Source: Bradyrhizobium sp. Ce-3
Lineage (GTDB): Bacteria; Pseudomonadota; Alphaproteobacteria; Rhizobiales; Xanthobacteraceae
Reading direction: 5' to 3'
Assembly (NCBI RefSeq): GCF_022835695.1
Contig: NZ_BQUV01000006.1
Location: forward strand, 450,001-514,000
DNA length: 64,000 bases
Positions 46,121 to 54,975 of the stretch are shown here, piece by piece. The notes under the pieces are model-generated. The model had not been told where the DNA came from, made no database searches, and saw nothing but the letters and a program-made list of their open reading frames with translations. Within the stretch, counting starts at the first letter, position 1. Every line of letters begins with the position of its first letter. The position numbers and the translations under genes are program-made.

Positions 46121-46234
46121 CCGTCATCCTAAGATGCGAGCTCTTGCGAGCCTCAAGGGTGCACGGCCCAGCTGTTGCCGCGGGGCCGCGCATGCTTCGA
46201 GACGGCCTCTGCGCGGCCTCCTCGGCATGACGAG
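46121..46234. repeat. Dispersed palindrome (CGTCATCCT...GGCATGACG)
   Basis: CCGTCATCCTAAGATGCGAG and its inverse CTCCTCGGCATGACGAG border a GC-rich centre. The 47.7-kb element shares the GGTGCACGGCCC/GGATGCACGGCCC core. Confidence 0.75.
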
Positions 46235-46245
46235 ACTGAGCTGCT

Positions 46246-46336
46246 CGTAGCCCGGATGAAGCGAAGCGCAATCCGGGGACAGGTCCATCCATGGATAGCG
46301 CGGCCCCGGATTTCGCTGCGCTCCGTCCGGGCTACG
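46246..46336. repeat. Dispersed palindrome (GTAGCCCGGATG...CCGGGCTAC)
   Basis: CGTAGCCCGGATGAAGCGAA mirrors CGCTCCGTCCGGGCTACG, with CAATCCGGGG/CCCCGGATT inside. A second repeat directly follows the first after htpG. Confidence 0.8.
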
Positions 46337-46403
46337 CATTTGTGAGAACGGCAAACTGACCGCGCCTCGGCCCAGGCGCTTGACAAGTCCATGCCTGAAT
46401 GTT

Positions 46404-46421
46404 GTTATGTTATAACATTAC
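46404..46421. promoter_or_regulatory. Zur box
   Basis: GTTATGTTATAACATTAC contains the perfect core ATGTTATAACAT, matching the alphaproteobacterial Zur consensus (GnnATGTTATAACATnnC). It lies about 58 bp before the COG0523 GTPase start and implies repression when zinc is sufficient. Confidence 0.88.
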
Positions 46422-46479
46422 ATAGTCCAGTGCCCCATGTCCCGCCGCCGCCCATCCCTCCAGCAACTGTTTGATCTCG

Positions 46480-47685
46480 ATGCCAAAACTCCCCGTCACC
46501 ATCTTGTCCGGCTTCCTCGGGGCTGGAAAGACCACTTTGCTGAACCACGTCCTGACCAACCGCCACGGCCTGAAGGTTGCGGTGATTGTGAACGACATGA
46601 GCGAGGTGAACATCGACGCCGACCTCGTTCGCGATGGCGGTGCGAACCTGTCCCGGACTGATGAAAAGCTGGTCGAGATGAGCAATGGCTGCATCTGCTG
46701 CACCCTGCGCGACGATCTGCTGCAGGAGGTCCGCGCGCTGGCCGAGAGCGGCCGCTACGATTACCTGCTGATCGAATCCACCGGCATCTCCGAGCCATTG
46801 CCGGTCGCCGCGACCTTCGAGTTTCGCGACGAAGATGGCCGGAGCCTGTCCGACGTCGCGCGGCTCGACACCATGGTCACGGTGGTCGACGCCGCCAATC
46901 TCCTGAAAGACTATGCCTCGACCGATTTCCTCAGCCAGCGCGGCGAGGCGCTCGACGGCGACAAGCGCACGCTGGTCGATCTGCTGGTCGAGCAGATCGA
47001 GTTCGCCGATGTCGTGGTGCTGAACAAGGTCGATGCCGCGACGCCGGCGCAGCGCGAGGCCGCCCGCACCATCGTGCGCGCGCTCAATCCGGACGCCGAC
47101 ATCGTCGAGACCGACTTCGCAAAGGTGCCGTTTGACCGCGTGCTCGACACCGGCCGCTTCGATCATGAGCGCGCGCAGCAGCATCCGCTCTGGCACAAGG
47201 AGCTCTACGGTTTTGCCGGGCATGTGCCGGAGACCGAGGAGTACGGCATCACGAGCTTCGTCTATCGCGCGCGGCGCCCGTTCGACCCGCTGCGCTTTCA
47301 CGGCTTCCTGCGCGAGAGCTGGGGCGGCGTGATCCGCGCCAAAGGTCATTTCTGGATCGCGACGCGGCCGGACTGGTGCGGCGAGCTGAGCCAGGCAGGC
47401 GCGATCGTTCGTACCGAAGGCCTCGGCTCATGGTGGGCGGCGATCCCGCGCGAGCACTGGCCGGATCATCCGGATTGGCGGCTGATGATGCAGCGGAGCT
47501 GGAACGATCTCTACGGCGATCGCCGGCAGGAGTTGGTGTTCATCGGCTCCGGCATGAACGCGGACGAGATCCGCCGCCGTCTCGATGCCTGCCTTGTTGC
47601 CGGCCGACCGGGCATGGACCCGCAGACCTGGGCAACGTTGCGTGATCCGTTTCCGCCGTGGAGGAGGGCAGGCGAGGCGGCGTGA
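46480..47685 (+). CDS. COG0523 zinc metallochaperone GTPase (ZagA/ZigA-like)
   Basis: 401-residue CobW/COG0523 protein. The P-loop is [13 protein letters not shown], the metal motif CxCC is [12 protein letters not shown], switch/Walker B is [10 protein letters not shown], the guanine-specificity loop VVLNKVDA, and the CobW C-terminal domain starts near [18 protein letters not shown]. With the upstream Zur box, the function is almost certainly delivery of zinc to client enzymes under zinc starvation. I favour ATG 46480; an in-frame TTG at 46471 is possible. Neither has a good ribosome site. Confidence 0.9.
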   Translation: MPKLPVTILSGFLGAGKTTLLNHVLTNRHGLKVAVIVNDMSEVNIDADLVRDGGANLSRTDEKLVEMSNGCICCTLRDDLLQEVRALAESGRYDYLLIESTGISEPLPVAATFEFRDEDGRSLSDVARLDTMVTVVDAANLLKDYASTDFLSQRGEALDGDKRTLVDLLVEQIEFADVVVLNKVDAATPAQREAARTIVRALNPDADIVETDFAKVPFDRVLDTGRFDHERAQQHPLWHKELYGFAGHVPETEEYGITSFVYRARRPFDPLRFHGFLRESWGGVIRAKGHFWIATRPDWCGELSQAGAIVRTEGLGSWWAAIPREHWPDHPDWRLMMQRSWNDLYGDRRQELVFIGSGMNADEIRRRLDACLVAGRPGMDPQTWATLRDPFPPWRRAGEAA

Positions 47686-47695
47686 GCCCTCTATC

Positions 47696-47802
47696 CCCGT
47701 CATTCTGAGGAGCGCGTAGCGCGTCTCGAAGGATGCACGGCCCGGCTGGTGGCCGTCGACCCTTCGAGACGCGCGCAAGGGCCCGCTCCTCATGGTGACG
47801 GG
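47696..47802. repeat. Dispersed palindrome (CGTCATTCTGAGGAGC type)
   Basis: CCCGTCATTCTGAGGAGCGCG mirrors GCTCCTCATGGTGACGGG; inner arms GCGTCTCGAAGG/CCTTCGAGACGC. It is probably the strongest fold between the GTPase and the DUF3095 gene. Confidence 0.8.
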
Positions 47803-47896
47803 ACCTCGCTCGATCCTTGCCTCCCTTTCAAAACCTGATCGCAAACTGCGACGTATCTGCTAGACAGCCCCTTGGCGGAAACAACACGGCGTTGCG

Positions 47897-49048
47897 ATGG
47901 CTGGCGGCAGCGAGATCTTCTACGGCGGGATTCCGGTGTTTCGCGGCTTCGCGCGCCTGATGGATCCGGCACTGTATGCGCCGCTGCCCGATGACTGGAG
48001 CGTCGGCGTCGCCGACATCGTGGAGTCGACCAAGGCGATCGCGGCGCAGCGCTACAAGGCGGTCAACATGGCCGGCGCCGCGGTGGTCGCCGCCGTCACC
48101 AATGCGCTGGATGGCCGTGAATTTCCCTTCGTGTTCGGCGGCGATGGCGCGAGCTTTGCGGTCGCGCCTGCCGATCTCGCCAAAGCGCGCGAGGCGCTGG
48201 CGGCGACCGCGCGCTGGGTGCGCGACGATCTTGACCTTGTGCTACGCGTGGCGTTGGTGCCGATGGCCGCGATCCGTGCCGCAGGCGCCGATGTGCGCGT
48301 CGCGCGCTTCGGGCCGTCGGCCAACTTGTCCTATGCGATGTTCTCAGGCGGCGGTCTGGCTTACGCTGACGCCGCGATGAAGCGCGGCGAGTTCGCGGTC
48401 GATCCGGCGCCTGAGGGGACGCAGCCCGATCTGTCCGGCCTGTCCTGCCGCTTCGAGGTGATGCCGTCCGCGCGCGGCGTCATCCTCTCGGTGCTGGTGC
48501 TGCCGGCAAAAGGCGCCGATCCGGCTTCCTTCCGTAAAGTGATCGAGGACCTCGTCGTCCGCATCGAGAAGAGTCCCGATGCCGGCAGGCCGGTGCCGCC
48601 GGGCGGCCCGCCGCTGCGCTTTCCACCGCAGGGCATCGAATACGAAGCGCGCGCCAAGCGGTTCGGCGGACCGCTGGCGCTGCGGCGCGCCGCGGTGCTG
48701 GGCTTTGCGTTCTGGGCCTTCGTCGTGTTTCGGCTCGGCCTCAAGGTCGGCAAATTCGCGCCAAAGCTCTATCTGCAGCAGGTGGTCGAGAATTCCGACT
48801 TCCGCAAGTTCGACGACGGCCTGCGCATGATCCTGGATTGCACGCCGGAGCTCGCCGCCGAGATCGAGCAGCGCCTCGTCGCCGCCGCCGCGCAGGGCAT
48901 CGTGCGCTACGGCCTGCACGAGCAGGATGCGGCGATGATGACCTGCTTCACGCCGTCGGTGATGCGCGCCGACCACGTCCACTTCATCGACGGCGCCCGC
49001 GGCGGCTACGCCTCGGCCGCCACCGTGCTGAAGACGCGCGCGGTGTAG
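47897..49048 (+). CDS. DUF3095 protein, nucleotidyl-cyclase-like
   Basis: 383 residues. The N-terminal half looks like a class III cyclase core: Asp40 in VGVADIVESTKAIAAQRYKA corresponds to the first metal Asp, and Asp83 in FPFVFGGDGASFAV to the second. The remainder is unassigned except for a hydrophobic stretch near LRRAAVLGFAFWAFVVFRLG. DUF3095 proteins have been annotated as adenylate-cyclase relatives, and I treat the activity as a hypothesis. No signal peptide. It is preceded by a dispersed repeat and no clear ribosome site. Confidence 0.78.
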   Translation: MAGGSEIFYGGIPVFRGFARLMDPALYAPLPDDWSVGVADIVESTKAIAAQRYKAVNMAGAAVVAAVTNALDGREFPFVFGGDGASFAVAPADLAKAREALAATARWVRDDLDLVLRVALVPMAAIRAAGADVRVARFGPSANLSYAMFSGGGLAYADAAMKRGEFAVDPAPEGTQPDLSGLSCRFEVMPSARGVILSVLVLPAKGADPASFRKVIEDLVVRIEKSPDAGRPVPPGGPPLRFPPQGIEYEARAKRFGGPLALRRAAVLGFAFWAFVVFRLGLKVGKFAPKLYLQQVVENSDFRKFDDGLRMILDCTPELAAEIEQRLVAAAAQGIVRYGLHEQDAAMMTCFTPSVMRADHVHFIDGARGGYASAATVLKTRAV

Positions 49049-49112
49049 GTGTTTTTCTAGCCTCTCCCCGCACCAGCGGGGCGAGGGCGCGCAGTCCCGT
49101 CGCGGCTCGGCT

Positions 49113-49556
49113 TTACCGCCCGACGCGTGACCAGGTCTCGCCGCCGCACAGCGCGCCGACGCAACCTTCGACGCGGAGCGTGCTTTCGCCGGTCACCGTG
49201 ACGCTGCTCGCATAGGTGCCGCCGTCATCGGCATTGTAGATCTGGCCCGACCATTTGCCTGCGGCCACAGGCTGCATGCCGGAGAACAGCGACAGCCCAA
49301 TGATCGGCCGGTTGGCCAGCGACGGATTGGGATTCTTGTTGTCAACCTGCGGCTTGCCGGTCATCGGATCGATCGGATCGCGCAGGCTCACCACCACGCC
49401 GCAGATGCCGCCGCCGCATTTGCTGATCCTGACGCGGGCATCGCCCGCCTGGGTCTGCCAGATGCCGAAAGGCTCAGGCGCGCCCTGAGCATGTGCGGCA
49501 GGCGCGGCGAGTGCCGTCGCGATGATTGCGATCACGAATCCGAATTTGCAGGCCAT
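49113..49556 (-). CDS. DUF2147 exported protein
   Basis: 147-residue secreted protein. The signal peptide ends near APAAHAQG. The mature part has the DUF2147 pattern: GIWQTQAGDARVRISKCGGG, CGVVVSLRDPIDPMTGKPQVDNKNPNP, GKWSGQIYNADDGGTY and LRVEGCVGALCGGETWSRV. The four Cys residues could form two disulfides in the periplasm. The family is small, beta-rich and of unknown function; some members respond to envelope stress. The start at 49556 follows GGGGAA. Confidence 0.85.
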   Translation of the reverse strand: MACKFGFVIAIIATALAAPAAHAQGAPEPFGIWQTQAGDARVRISKCGGGICGVVVSLRDPIDPMTGKPQVDNKNPNPSLANRPIIGLSLFSGMQPVAAGKWSGQIYNADDGGTYASSVTVTGESTLRVEGCVGALCGGETWSRVGR

Positions 49557-49706
49557 GGCTATTCCCCAAGAAGTCGGCCTGCATAACAAGTCGAAAGATT
49601 TCTGCAATGTCATATTCGCGCGATCAGGCGCCCGGTGCCCGGAAAATTTTGCTGCTTTCTTCCCCGGATGGTCATGCTCGGGCAACGCGCCTTTGCACCA
49701 CGATAG

Positions 49707-51092
49707 TTATCCCCAGCGGGCCAGCTTGATCGATATGATGGTGGCGAGGCCGAACGCCACCATGGCGCCGCCGACCAGTGCGAACAGCGTCCATGCGGGG
49801 GCGCTCGCGGCGGCGAGCCACCAGCCGCCGATGCCGACCAGCAGCAGGCGGATGGTCCCGGCGAGCACCGGGCCGCCGACCTTGGCCGCACCTTGCGAGG
49901 AGAAATAAAGGCAGACGCCGACGCCGAAGAAGCCGAAGGCAGGGCCGGCCAACGCGAAATAGGACGAGGCGGCCGCCGTCACGCCGGGATCGCTGGTGAA
50001 CAGCGCAATCCAAAGCGTCGGCTTGAGTGCGACGACAAACCCAACCAATCCAACGACAAGTCCGGCAACCGTGCCGGCGGTCCATGCCACCTTGCGGGCC
50101 CGCGTCACGAGGCCCGCGCCGATTGCCATGCCGACCATCGGCACCGAGGCGACGCCGACCGCGAACGCGATCGGGATCAGCAGGAATTCCAGCCGCGAGC
50201 CCATGCCGTATCCGGCCAGCGTCTCGGTGCCGAACCCGGCGAGGATTTTTGTGAAGATCAGGATGGTCAGCACGCTTTGCAGCGGCGACAGGCATGAGAT
50301 CGCGCCGACTTCCAGGATGTCCAGGAACATCGCGCGCTGGAAGCTGAACGCAGCGAAATCGAGCTTCAACCGGCTGCGGCCGCTGCCGAGATACCAGGCG
50401 AGGAAGATCGCGCCACACGTGAACGCCGTGAGCTGGCCCGCGGCGACGCCGCGCATGCCGAGACCAGGCATGCCGAACAGCCCGAGACCGAGCACGCCGC
50501 CAACCGCGATCTGCGTCAACGAGACGCCGATCAGCGTCATCGAGGGAACGCGCATGTCGCCGGTGCCGCGCACGACGGAGGCGAGCGTGTTGACCAGCCA
50601 GATCGAGATCGCGCCGGAGAACAGCACTTGCGAGTAGTGCATCGACTGCTCGAGCACACCGTCGCGTCCGCCGAGCAGCGCATAGAAGTTTTGACCGAAG
50701 CCCAGCATCATCACCGTGAAGAACAGCCCGGCGCAGGCGCCGATGATGGCCGCATGCAGCGCCAGATCGGCGGCACGGTCGCGGTCACCGGCGCCGAGCG
50801 CGCGGCTGATCGCCGACGAGACGCCGCCGCCCATCGCGCCGGCCGACATCATTTGCGTCAGCATCGCAAACGGAAACACCAGCGCAATGCCGGCCAGCGG
50901 CTCGGTACCGAGCCGGCCGATGTAGGAGGTCTCGGCGACTGCGACCAGCGTCGAGCCGAACATCGCGATGGTGTTGGGGACCGCCAGCCGCAGCAGCGTC
51001 GGCAGGATCGGCGCCGTCAACAAATGATCGACCGGGACCGCAGGCGTGGCCGCGGCGGGGCTGATGTCGTCGATCGAGGCATCGATGGTCAT
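49707..51092 (-). CDS. MATE-family efflux transporter
   Basis: 461-residue transporter with 12 hydrophobic helices in two homologous halves. The N-half starts ILPTLLRLAVPNTIAMFGST and carries VAETSYIGRLGTEPLAGIAL; the C-half contains GTETLAGYGMGSRLEFLLIP. It exports cationic or hydrophobic compounds driven by Na+ or H+; coupling ion and substrate cannot be read off. The 150-bp gap to DUF2147 holds nothing recognisable, and the ribosome site is poor. Confidence 0.88.
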   Translation of the reverse strand: MTIDASIDDISPAAATPAVPVDHLLTAPILPTLLRLAVPNTIAMFGSTLVAVAETSYIGRLGTEPLAGIALVFPFAMLTQMMSAGAMGGGVSSAISRALGAGDRDRAADLALHAAIIGACAGLFFTVMMLGFGQNFYALLGGRDGVLEQSMHYSQVLFSGAISIWLVNTLASVVRGTGDMRVPSMTLIGVSLTQIAVGGVLGLGLFGMPGLGMRGVAAGQLTAFTCGAIFLAWYLGSGRSRLKLDFAAFSFQRAMFLDILEVGAISCLSPLQSVLTILIFTKILAGFGTETLAGYGMGSRLEFLLIPIAFAVGVASVPMVGMAIGAGLVTRARKVAWTAGTVAGLVVGLVGFVVALKPTLWIALFTSDPGVTAAASSYFALAGPAFGFFGVGVCLYFSSQGAAKVGGPVLAGTIRLLLVGIGGWWLAAASAPAWTLFALVGGAMVAFGLATIISIKLARWG

Positions 51093-51227
51093 GCGTCACG
51101 GCTCACTTCGCAAGCGGGAGAGGGCGCACTGCAATTCGACGCCAGTGAACCAGGCTCGCAATCAATAAATGATGATTGACATGTTACGAGTCTGGAGAGG
51201 TCCTCGCCACCCGCACCCGCGCAGGGG

Positions 51228-51758
51228 TCACCACGGCAGGCCGCATAGGTCGATCTTGCCCTGGCGCGGCGCGCGGACGATGTCGTTGACGAACGGCGCC
51301 ATTGCCTCGAAGCGAATCTTCCCCGAGGGCTGCTCGCAAGTGACATCGCCGGTGAAAGGATGCCAGCCGCGCGCCTGATAGAATGCGAAATTGTGCGGCT
51401 CGCAGAATAAGATTGCAAATTTCACCGCGTCATTGGCACGAATGGTGTGCACGGCGGCATCTAACGCGAGCGACGCATAGCCGCGCCGCCGGCAGTCCGC
51501 GCGGGTCGCAACCCCGCCGATGCCGCCGACATGCACCTTGTGGCCATTCCAGGTGATGGTCCGGAAATAGATACCGACATGGCAGGCCAGCCCGCCGTCG
51601 TCGGGCGCGTCGAGAAACACGCGCAGATCGGCGTGGGCCCATTCGATATCGGCCCAAGGCTTGTTCTCCATGACATCAGGGCTCCAGACCGCCCGCAGCA
51701 GCGGCTCGGCGCGCCGCCACGACGCATCTCCGTTGAGAATGTCGATTTCGATGCTCAT
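51228..51758 (-). CDS. GNAT-family N-acetyltransferase
   Basis: 176-residue acyltransferase. The CoA-binding motif A is GGIGGVATRADCRRRGYASLALDAAV (R/Q-x-x-G-x-G/A), with FYQARGWHPFTGDV as motif B. The N- and C-terminal parts, ending in a GKIDLCGLPW box, recall aminoglycoside 2'-N-acetyltransferase-like and NodA-like members, but no target is assured. The start at 51758 follows AGGACC; the frame is open a further 16 codons. It shares its 135-bp upstream gap with the sodB promoter region, divergently. Confidence 0.8.
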   Translation of the reverse strand: MSIEIDILNGDASWRRAEPLLRAVWSPDVMENKPWADIEWAHADLRVFLDAPDDGGLACHVGIYFRTITWNGHKVHVGGIGGVATRADCRRRGYASLALDAAVHTIRANDAVKFAILFCEPHNFAFYQARGWHPFTGDVTCEQPSGKIRFEAMAPFVNDIVRAPRQGKIDLCGLPW

Positions 51759-51897
51759 CGCGTTGGGTCCTGGTCCGGTCTTCGGCTGTGCCGATCTGTC
51801 ATACACGATCCGAAAATGCGGTGTTTCTCCGCCGTGGAACCTTCTATAAGGGGGACCCGTTAAGTGTAGTCTCCCACCCTCTGTTGGACATTACCCC

Positions 51898-52497
51898 ATG
51901 ACCTTCACGCTACCCGATCTGCCCTACGCCCACGACGCCCTTGCGCCTTACATGTCCAAGGAAACGCTGGAGTTTCACCACGACAAGCATCATCAGGCCT
52001 ACGTCACCAACGGCAACAACGCGATCAAGGGGACCGAATTCGAAGGCAAGTCCCTCGAGGAGATCGTGAAGGGCTCGTTCGGCAAGAACGCGGCCGTCTT
52101 CAACAATGCCGGCCAGCACTACAACCACATCCACTTCTGGAAGTGGATGAAGCCGAATGGCGGCGGCAGCAAGCTGCCCGGCCGGCTGGAGAAGAAGATC
52201 AACGAGGACCTCGGTGGCTTCGAGAAGTTCAAGACCGACTTCGCCGCTGCCGGCGTCGGCCAGTTCGGCTCCGGCTGGGCCTGGCTGCAGGTCAAGGGCG
52301 GCAAGCTCGAGATCGCCAAGACCCCGAACGGCGAGAACCCGCTGGTCCACGGCGCGGTGCCGATCCTCGGCGTCGACGTCTGGGAGCACTCCTACTACAT
52401 CGACTACCGCAACCGCCGTCCGGACTATCTGAAGGCGTTCGTCGACAGCCTGGTCAACTGGGATTACGTCGACGAGCTGTTCGGCAAGGCCGGCTGA
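51898..52497 (+). CDS. sodB: Superoxide dismutase, Fe (or Fe/Mn cambialistic)
   Basis: 199-residue cytosolic enzyme that dismutes superoxide. The four metal ligands are His27 (LEFHHDKHH), His77 (GQHYNHIHFWKWM), Asp160 and His164 (LGVDVWEHSYYIDY). The Gln/Gly signature GWAWLQV and the FNNAGQHYNHIHFW run favour the iron-type over MnSOD, though metal choice is not certain. It is monocistronic: a dispersed repeat and an intrinsic terminator follow. Confidence 0.94.
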   Translation: MTFTLPDLPYAHDALAPYMSKETLEFHHDKHHQAYVTNGNNAIKGTEFEGKSLEEIVKGSFGKNAAVFNNAGQHYNHIHFWKWMKPNGGGSKLPGRLEKKINEDLGGFEKFKTDFAAAGVGQFGSGWAWLQVKGGKLEIAKTPNGENPLVHGAVPILGVDVWEHSYYIDYRNRRPDYLKAFVDSLVNWDYVDELFGKAG

Positions 52498-52501
52498 TCT
52501 T

Positions 52502-52607
52502 GTCATTCCGGGGCGACGCGCAGCGTCGGGCCCGGAATCCATCGGGCCGCACGTTCGGTGGATGAATGGATTCCGGGTTGGGTCCTGCGGACCGCCCCGG
52601 AATGACG
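52502..52607. repeat. Dispersed palindrome (GTCATTCC type)
   Basis: GTCATTCCGGGGCG...CGCCCCGGAATGAC with inner CCCGGAATCCATC/GATGAATGGATTCCGGG, between sodB and its terminator. An in-frame ATG for crcB inside it (52566) is rejected as a start. Confidence 0.85.
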
Positions 52608-52626
52608 GCGAGAGTTGTTTTGGAAG

Positions 52627-52656
52627 AGGGCGGCAGGATCAACTGCTGCCCTTTTT
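52627..52656 (+). terminator. Intrinsic terminator
   Basis: AGGGCGGCAG-gatcaa-CTGCTGCCCT followed by TTTTT. It ends the sodB transcript. Confidence 0.85.
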
Positions 52657-52697
52657 GTTTCCTTGCGACTGTCGCGGCCCTGCGGCACAAAGCCCGC

Positions 52698-53084
52698 ATG
52701 GGGCAACTCACAAGCTATCTCCTCGTCTTCTTCGGCGGCGGCCTCGGCGCAACCCTGCGGCAGCTGATCAACGTCACCTGCGCGCGCTGCATCGGCACCG
52801 CGTTTCCCTATGGCACCTTCATCATCAACATCACGGGCTCGACCGTGATGGGCCTGATCGCCGGCTATCTCGCCTTCAAGGGCGAGGCCTCGCAACCGTG
52901 GCGGCTGTTCCTGATGACCGGCATCCTCGGCGGCTACACCACCTTCTCGGCGTTCTCGCTCGACACCGCGCTGCTCTATGAGCGCGGCGAACTCGGCCTT
53001 GCCGCGCTGTATGTGGCGGGCTCGGTGGCACTGTCGATCATGGGATTGTTTGCCGGGCTTGCGATCGTGCGGCATTTGACCTGA
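52698..53084 (+). CDS. crcB: CrcB/Fluc fluoride channel
   Basis: 128-residue four-helix protein. Diagnostic residues are GGGLGATLRQL in helix 1, FIINITGSTVMG with the pore Asn in helix 2, and GILGGYTTFSAFSLDTALL with the Phe/Thr track in helix 3. It exports fluoride by forming antiparallel dimers. I looked for a fluoride riboswitch between the terminator and the start and saw none. The start at 52698 fits family length; the ribosome site is weak. Confidence 0.9.
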   Translation: MGQLTSYLLVFFGGGLGATLRQLINVTCARCIGTAFPYGTFIINITGSTVMGLIAGYLAFKGEASQPWRLFLMTGILGGYTTFSAFSLDTALLYERGELGLAALYVAGSVALSIMGLFAGLAIVRHLT

Positions 53085-53122
53085 GTCTTTCTCCATCGTG
53101 AGGTGCGCACGCCTCGCAGGCT

Positions 53123-53287
53123 CCCTCTCCCCTTGCGGGAGAGGGTGGGGAGAGGGGTGGCCCCGGGCGAACTGATCGATAAGTGCACCGCTCTCGCAAC
53201 TTGTTCGCTTGTCGTCGTGACGAATACGGAGAGGCCGCATCGTGTGGCACCCCTCTCCCCAGCCCTCCCCCGCAAGGGGGGAGGGAG
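53123..53287. repeat. Dispersed intergenic repeat (CCCTCTCCCC / GGGGGGAGGG)
   Basis: CCCTCTCCCCTTGCGGGAGAGGGTGGGGAGAGG with the inverted partner CCCCTCTCCCCAGCCC...GGGGGGAGGG. The rest of the 636-bp gap between crcB and tolQ contains only open frames without protein character; ybgC, often the first gene of tol operons, is not present. Confidence 0.8.
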
Positions 53288-53500
53288 CCCTGCCCGATGC
53301 GTCCCTCACGCGCGCCCGCTGGGGCCGCGATGCCGTTCATCACCGCGCGCGGTGGCTATGGGGTCTTGGCTTTCGCCAGGACGACGCAAGGGGAGGAGGC
53401 GCCCGCGCCCAAACGCCGCAATCCATTCATCTCCGGAACCCGCCAACCGCCTCCGCCACTGGCGTTTCCCGCCCTCAAATTTCCCTTTGGTAACCTCGCC

Positions 53501-53508
53501 TTAACCAT
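53501..53508 (+). promoter_or_regulatory. TTAACCAT motif upstream of tolQ
   Basis: CCTTAACCATGATTAGCG, a CtrA half-site-like octamer 212 bp before tolQ. The same octamer occurs twice before pal. Confidence 0.35.
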
Positions 53509-53720
53509 GATTAGCGTTTGGTTAGGGTCGGAATGCCGCGTGAAAAGCCCTCGTTTTGACATCTTGGCAGGGGAAGCAGGGCCCGGCTTTGGACGGGCCC
53601 CCCATGCGACAGATGTAAGAGGCTCTCGCGCAGTTTTGCCGCGCCGGGCGCGCGGCCGTGGAAGGGGTGCCGATTGGCGGCCCGCCTGATTGGGACACTT
53701 GCGTTGAGAGGATATTGCCG

Positions 53721-54434
53721 ATGAATCCCGCCGACGTGGCGCAGTCAACTCTGCCACTGGCATCGAGCGACGTGTCGCTCATCGCGTTGTTTTGGCAGGC
53801 CCATTGGGTCGTCAAATGCGTGATGTTGGGACTTCTGTCCTGCTCGGTGTGGGTCTGGGCGATCGCGATCGACAAGATCCTGCTTTACGCCCGCACCAAG
53901 CGGGCGATGGACAAGTTCGAGCAGGCGTTCTGGTCCGGCCAGTCGATCGAGGAGCTCTACCGGGCGCTTTCGGCCAAGCCGACCCAGTCGATGGCGGCCT
54001 GTTTCGTGGCGGCGATGCGGGAGTGGAAGCGCTCCTTCGAGAGCCAGTCGCGGTCGTTTGCCGGTCTGCAGGCCAGAATCGAGAAGGTCATGAACGTCTC
54101 GATCGCCCGGGAGGTGGAACGGCTGGAACGCCGGCTCCTGGTGCTGGCGACCGTCGGCTCGGCCGGCCCCTTTGTCGGCCTGTTCGGCACCGTCTGGGGC
54201 ATCATGTCGAGCTTCCAGTCGATCGCGGCCTCGAAAAACACCTCTCTGGCGGTGGTGGCGCCAGGTATCGCGGAAGCGCTGTTTGCCACCGCAATCGGCC
54301 TGATTGCCGCAATTCCGGCGACTATTTTCTACAATAAGTTCACCTCGGAGGTGAACCGGCAGGCCGCCCGCCTGGAGGGGTTCGCCGACGAGTTCTCCGC
54401 CATCCTGTCGCGTCAGATCGACGAGCGGGGCTGA
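53721..54434 (+). CDS. tolQ: TolQ, proton-channel subunit of the Tol-Pal system
   Basis: 237-residue inner-membrane protein of the MotA/TolQ/ExbB family. Three helices are visible: about residues 20-45 (VVKCVMLGLLSCSVWVWAIAI), 138-160 (VLATVGSAGPFVGLFGTVWG) and 172-198 (VAPGIAEALFATAIGLIAAIP). A TolR/ExbD-type motor couples the proton gradient through TolA to outer-membrane constriction at division. The start at 53721 follows GAGGAT. First gene of tolQ-tolR-tolA-tolB. Confidence 0.95.
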   Translation: MNPADVAQSTLPLASSDVSLIALFWQAHWVVKCVMLGLLSCSVWVWAIAIDKILLYARTKRAMDKFEQAFWSGQSIEELYRALSAKPTQSMAACFVAAMREWKRSFESQSRSFAGLQARIEKVMNVSIAREVERLERRLLVLATVGSAGPFVGLFGTVWGIMSSFQSIAASKNTSLAVVAPGIAEALFATAIGLIAAIPATIFYNKFTSEVNRQAARLEGFADEFSAILSRQIDERG

Positions 54435-54477
54435 GATCAATGATGGTCACGATGGTCACTGTTGTGAGCGTACGATC

Positions 54478-54945
54478 ATGGCGATGAGCATGGCAGGGTC
54501 TGGCGGCGGTGGCAGACGCCGCCGCGGGCGCAAGCCGGTCATGGCCGAGATCAACGTCACGCCGATGGTCGACGTGATGCTGGTGCTCTTGATCATCTTC
54601 ATGGTCGCGGCGCCGCTGATGACGTCGAATATCGACATCGACCTGCCGGTCGCGAGCGGCGGCAAGTCGATCTCGTCGAACCAGCCGCCGCTGACGCTGT
54701 CGGTCAAGCGCACCGGCGGGGGCTGCAACTCGAATGTCGAGCTCTATCTCGGCGACGCGCCGGTCACGGCCGCCGATTTTCCGGCCAAGATCAAGGCGAT
54801 CGGGGACGCCCGGTCGGATGCCGAAAAAGTGGTCTATCTGCGCGGCGACAAGGATGTCTGTTACACGGATATGATGAAGTTGCTCGGGGAGGTCCGGGCC
54901 GCGGGATTCAAGGCGAATATCGTCATCATCCCGGAAGGCGGATAA
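54478..54945 (+). CDS. tolR: TolR, stator partner of TolQ
   Basis: 155-residue ExbD/TolR protein: a short basic cytosolic tail (GRRRRGRK), one membrane helix with the essential Asp32 in TPMVDVMLVLLIIFMVAAP, and a periplasmic domain ending in FKANIVIIPEGG. It is 43 bp downstream of tolQ. An ATG two codons on (54484) is an equally possible start. Two Cys residues, GGGCNSN and DVCYTDM, are extra to the E. coli form. Confidence 0.93.
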   Translation: MAMSMAGSGGGGRRRRGRKPVMAEINVTPMVDVMLVLLIIFMVAAPLMTSNIDIDLPVASGGKSISSNQPPLTLSVKRTGGGCNSNVELYLGDAPVTAADFPAKIKAIGDARSDAEKVVYLRGDKDVCYTDMMKLLGEVRAAGFKANIVIIPEGG

Positions 54946-54975
54946 CCACCATGCCAAGGCACGGGGAAGCCTGAT

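Noticed and set aside
46437-46661. A 74-codon frame between the Zur box and the GTPase
   Set aside because: It overlaps the GTPase start in another frame and becomes Arg/Pro-rich filler; no ribosome site.
52610-52697. Fluoride riboswitch before crcB
   Set aside because: The conserved pseudoknot elements were not found; the hairpin there is a normal T-tailed terminator of sodB.
53183-53689. A 168-codon open frame upstream of tolQ
   Set aside because: It begins inside a dispersed repeat, has no family resemblance, and composition is Arg/Pro/Gly-rich like other shadow frames.
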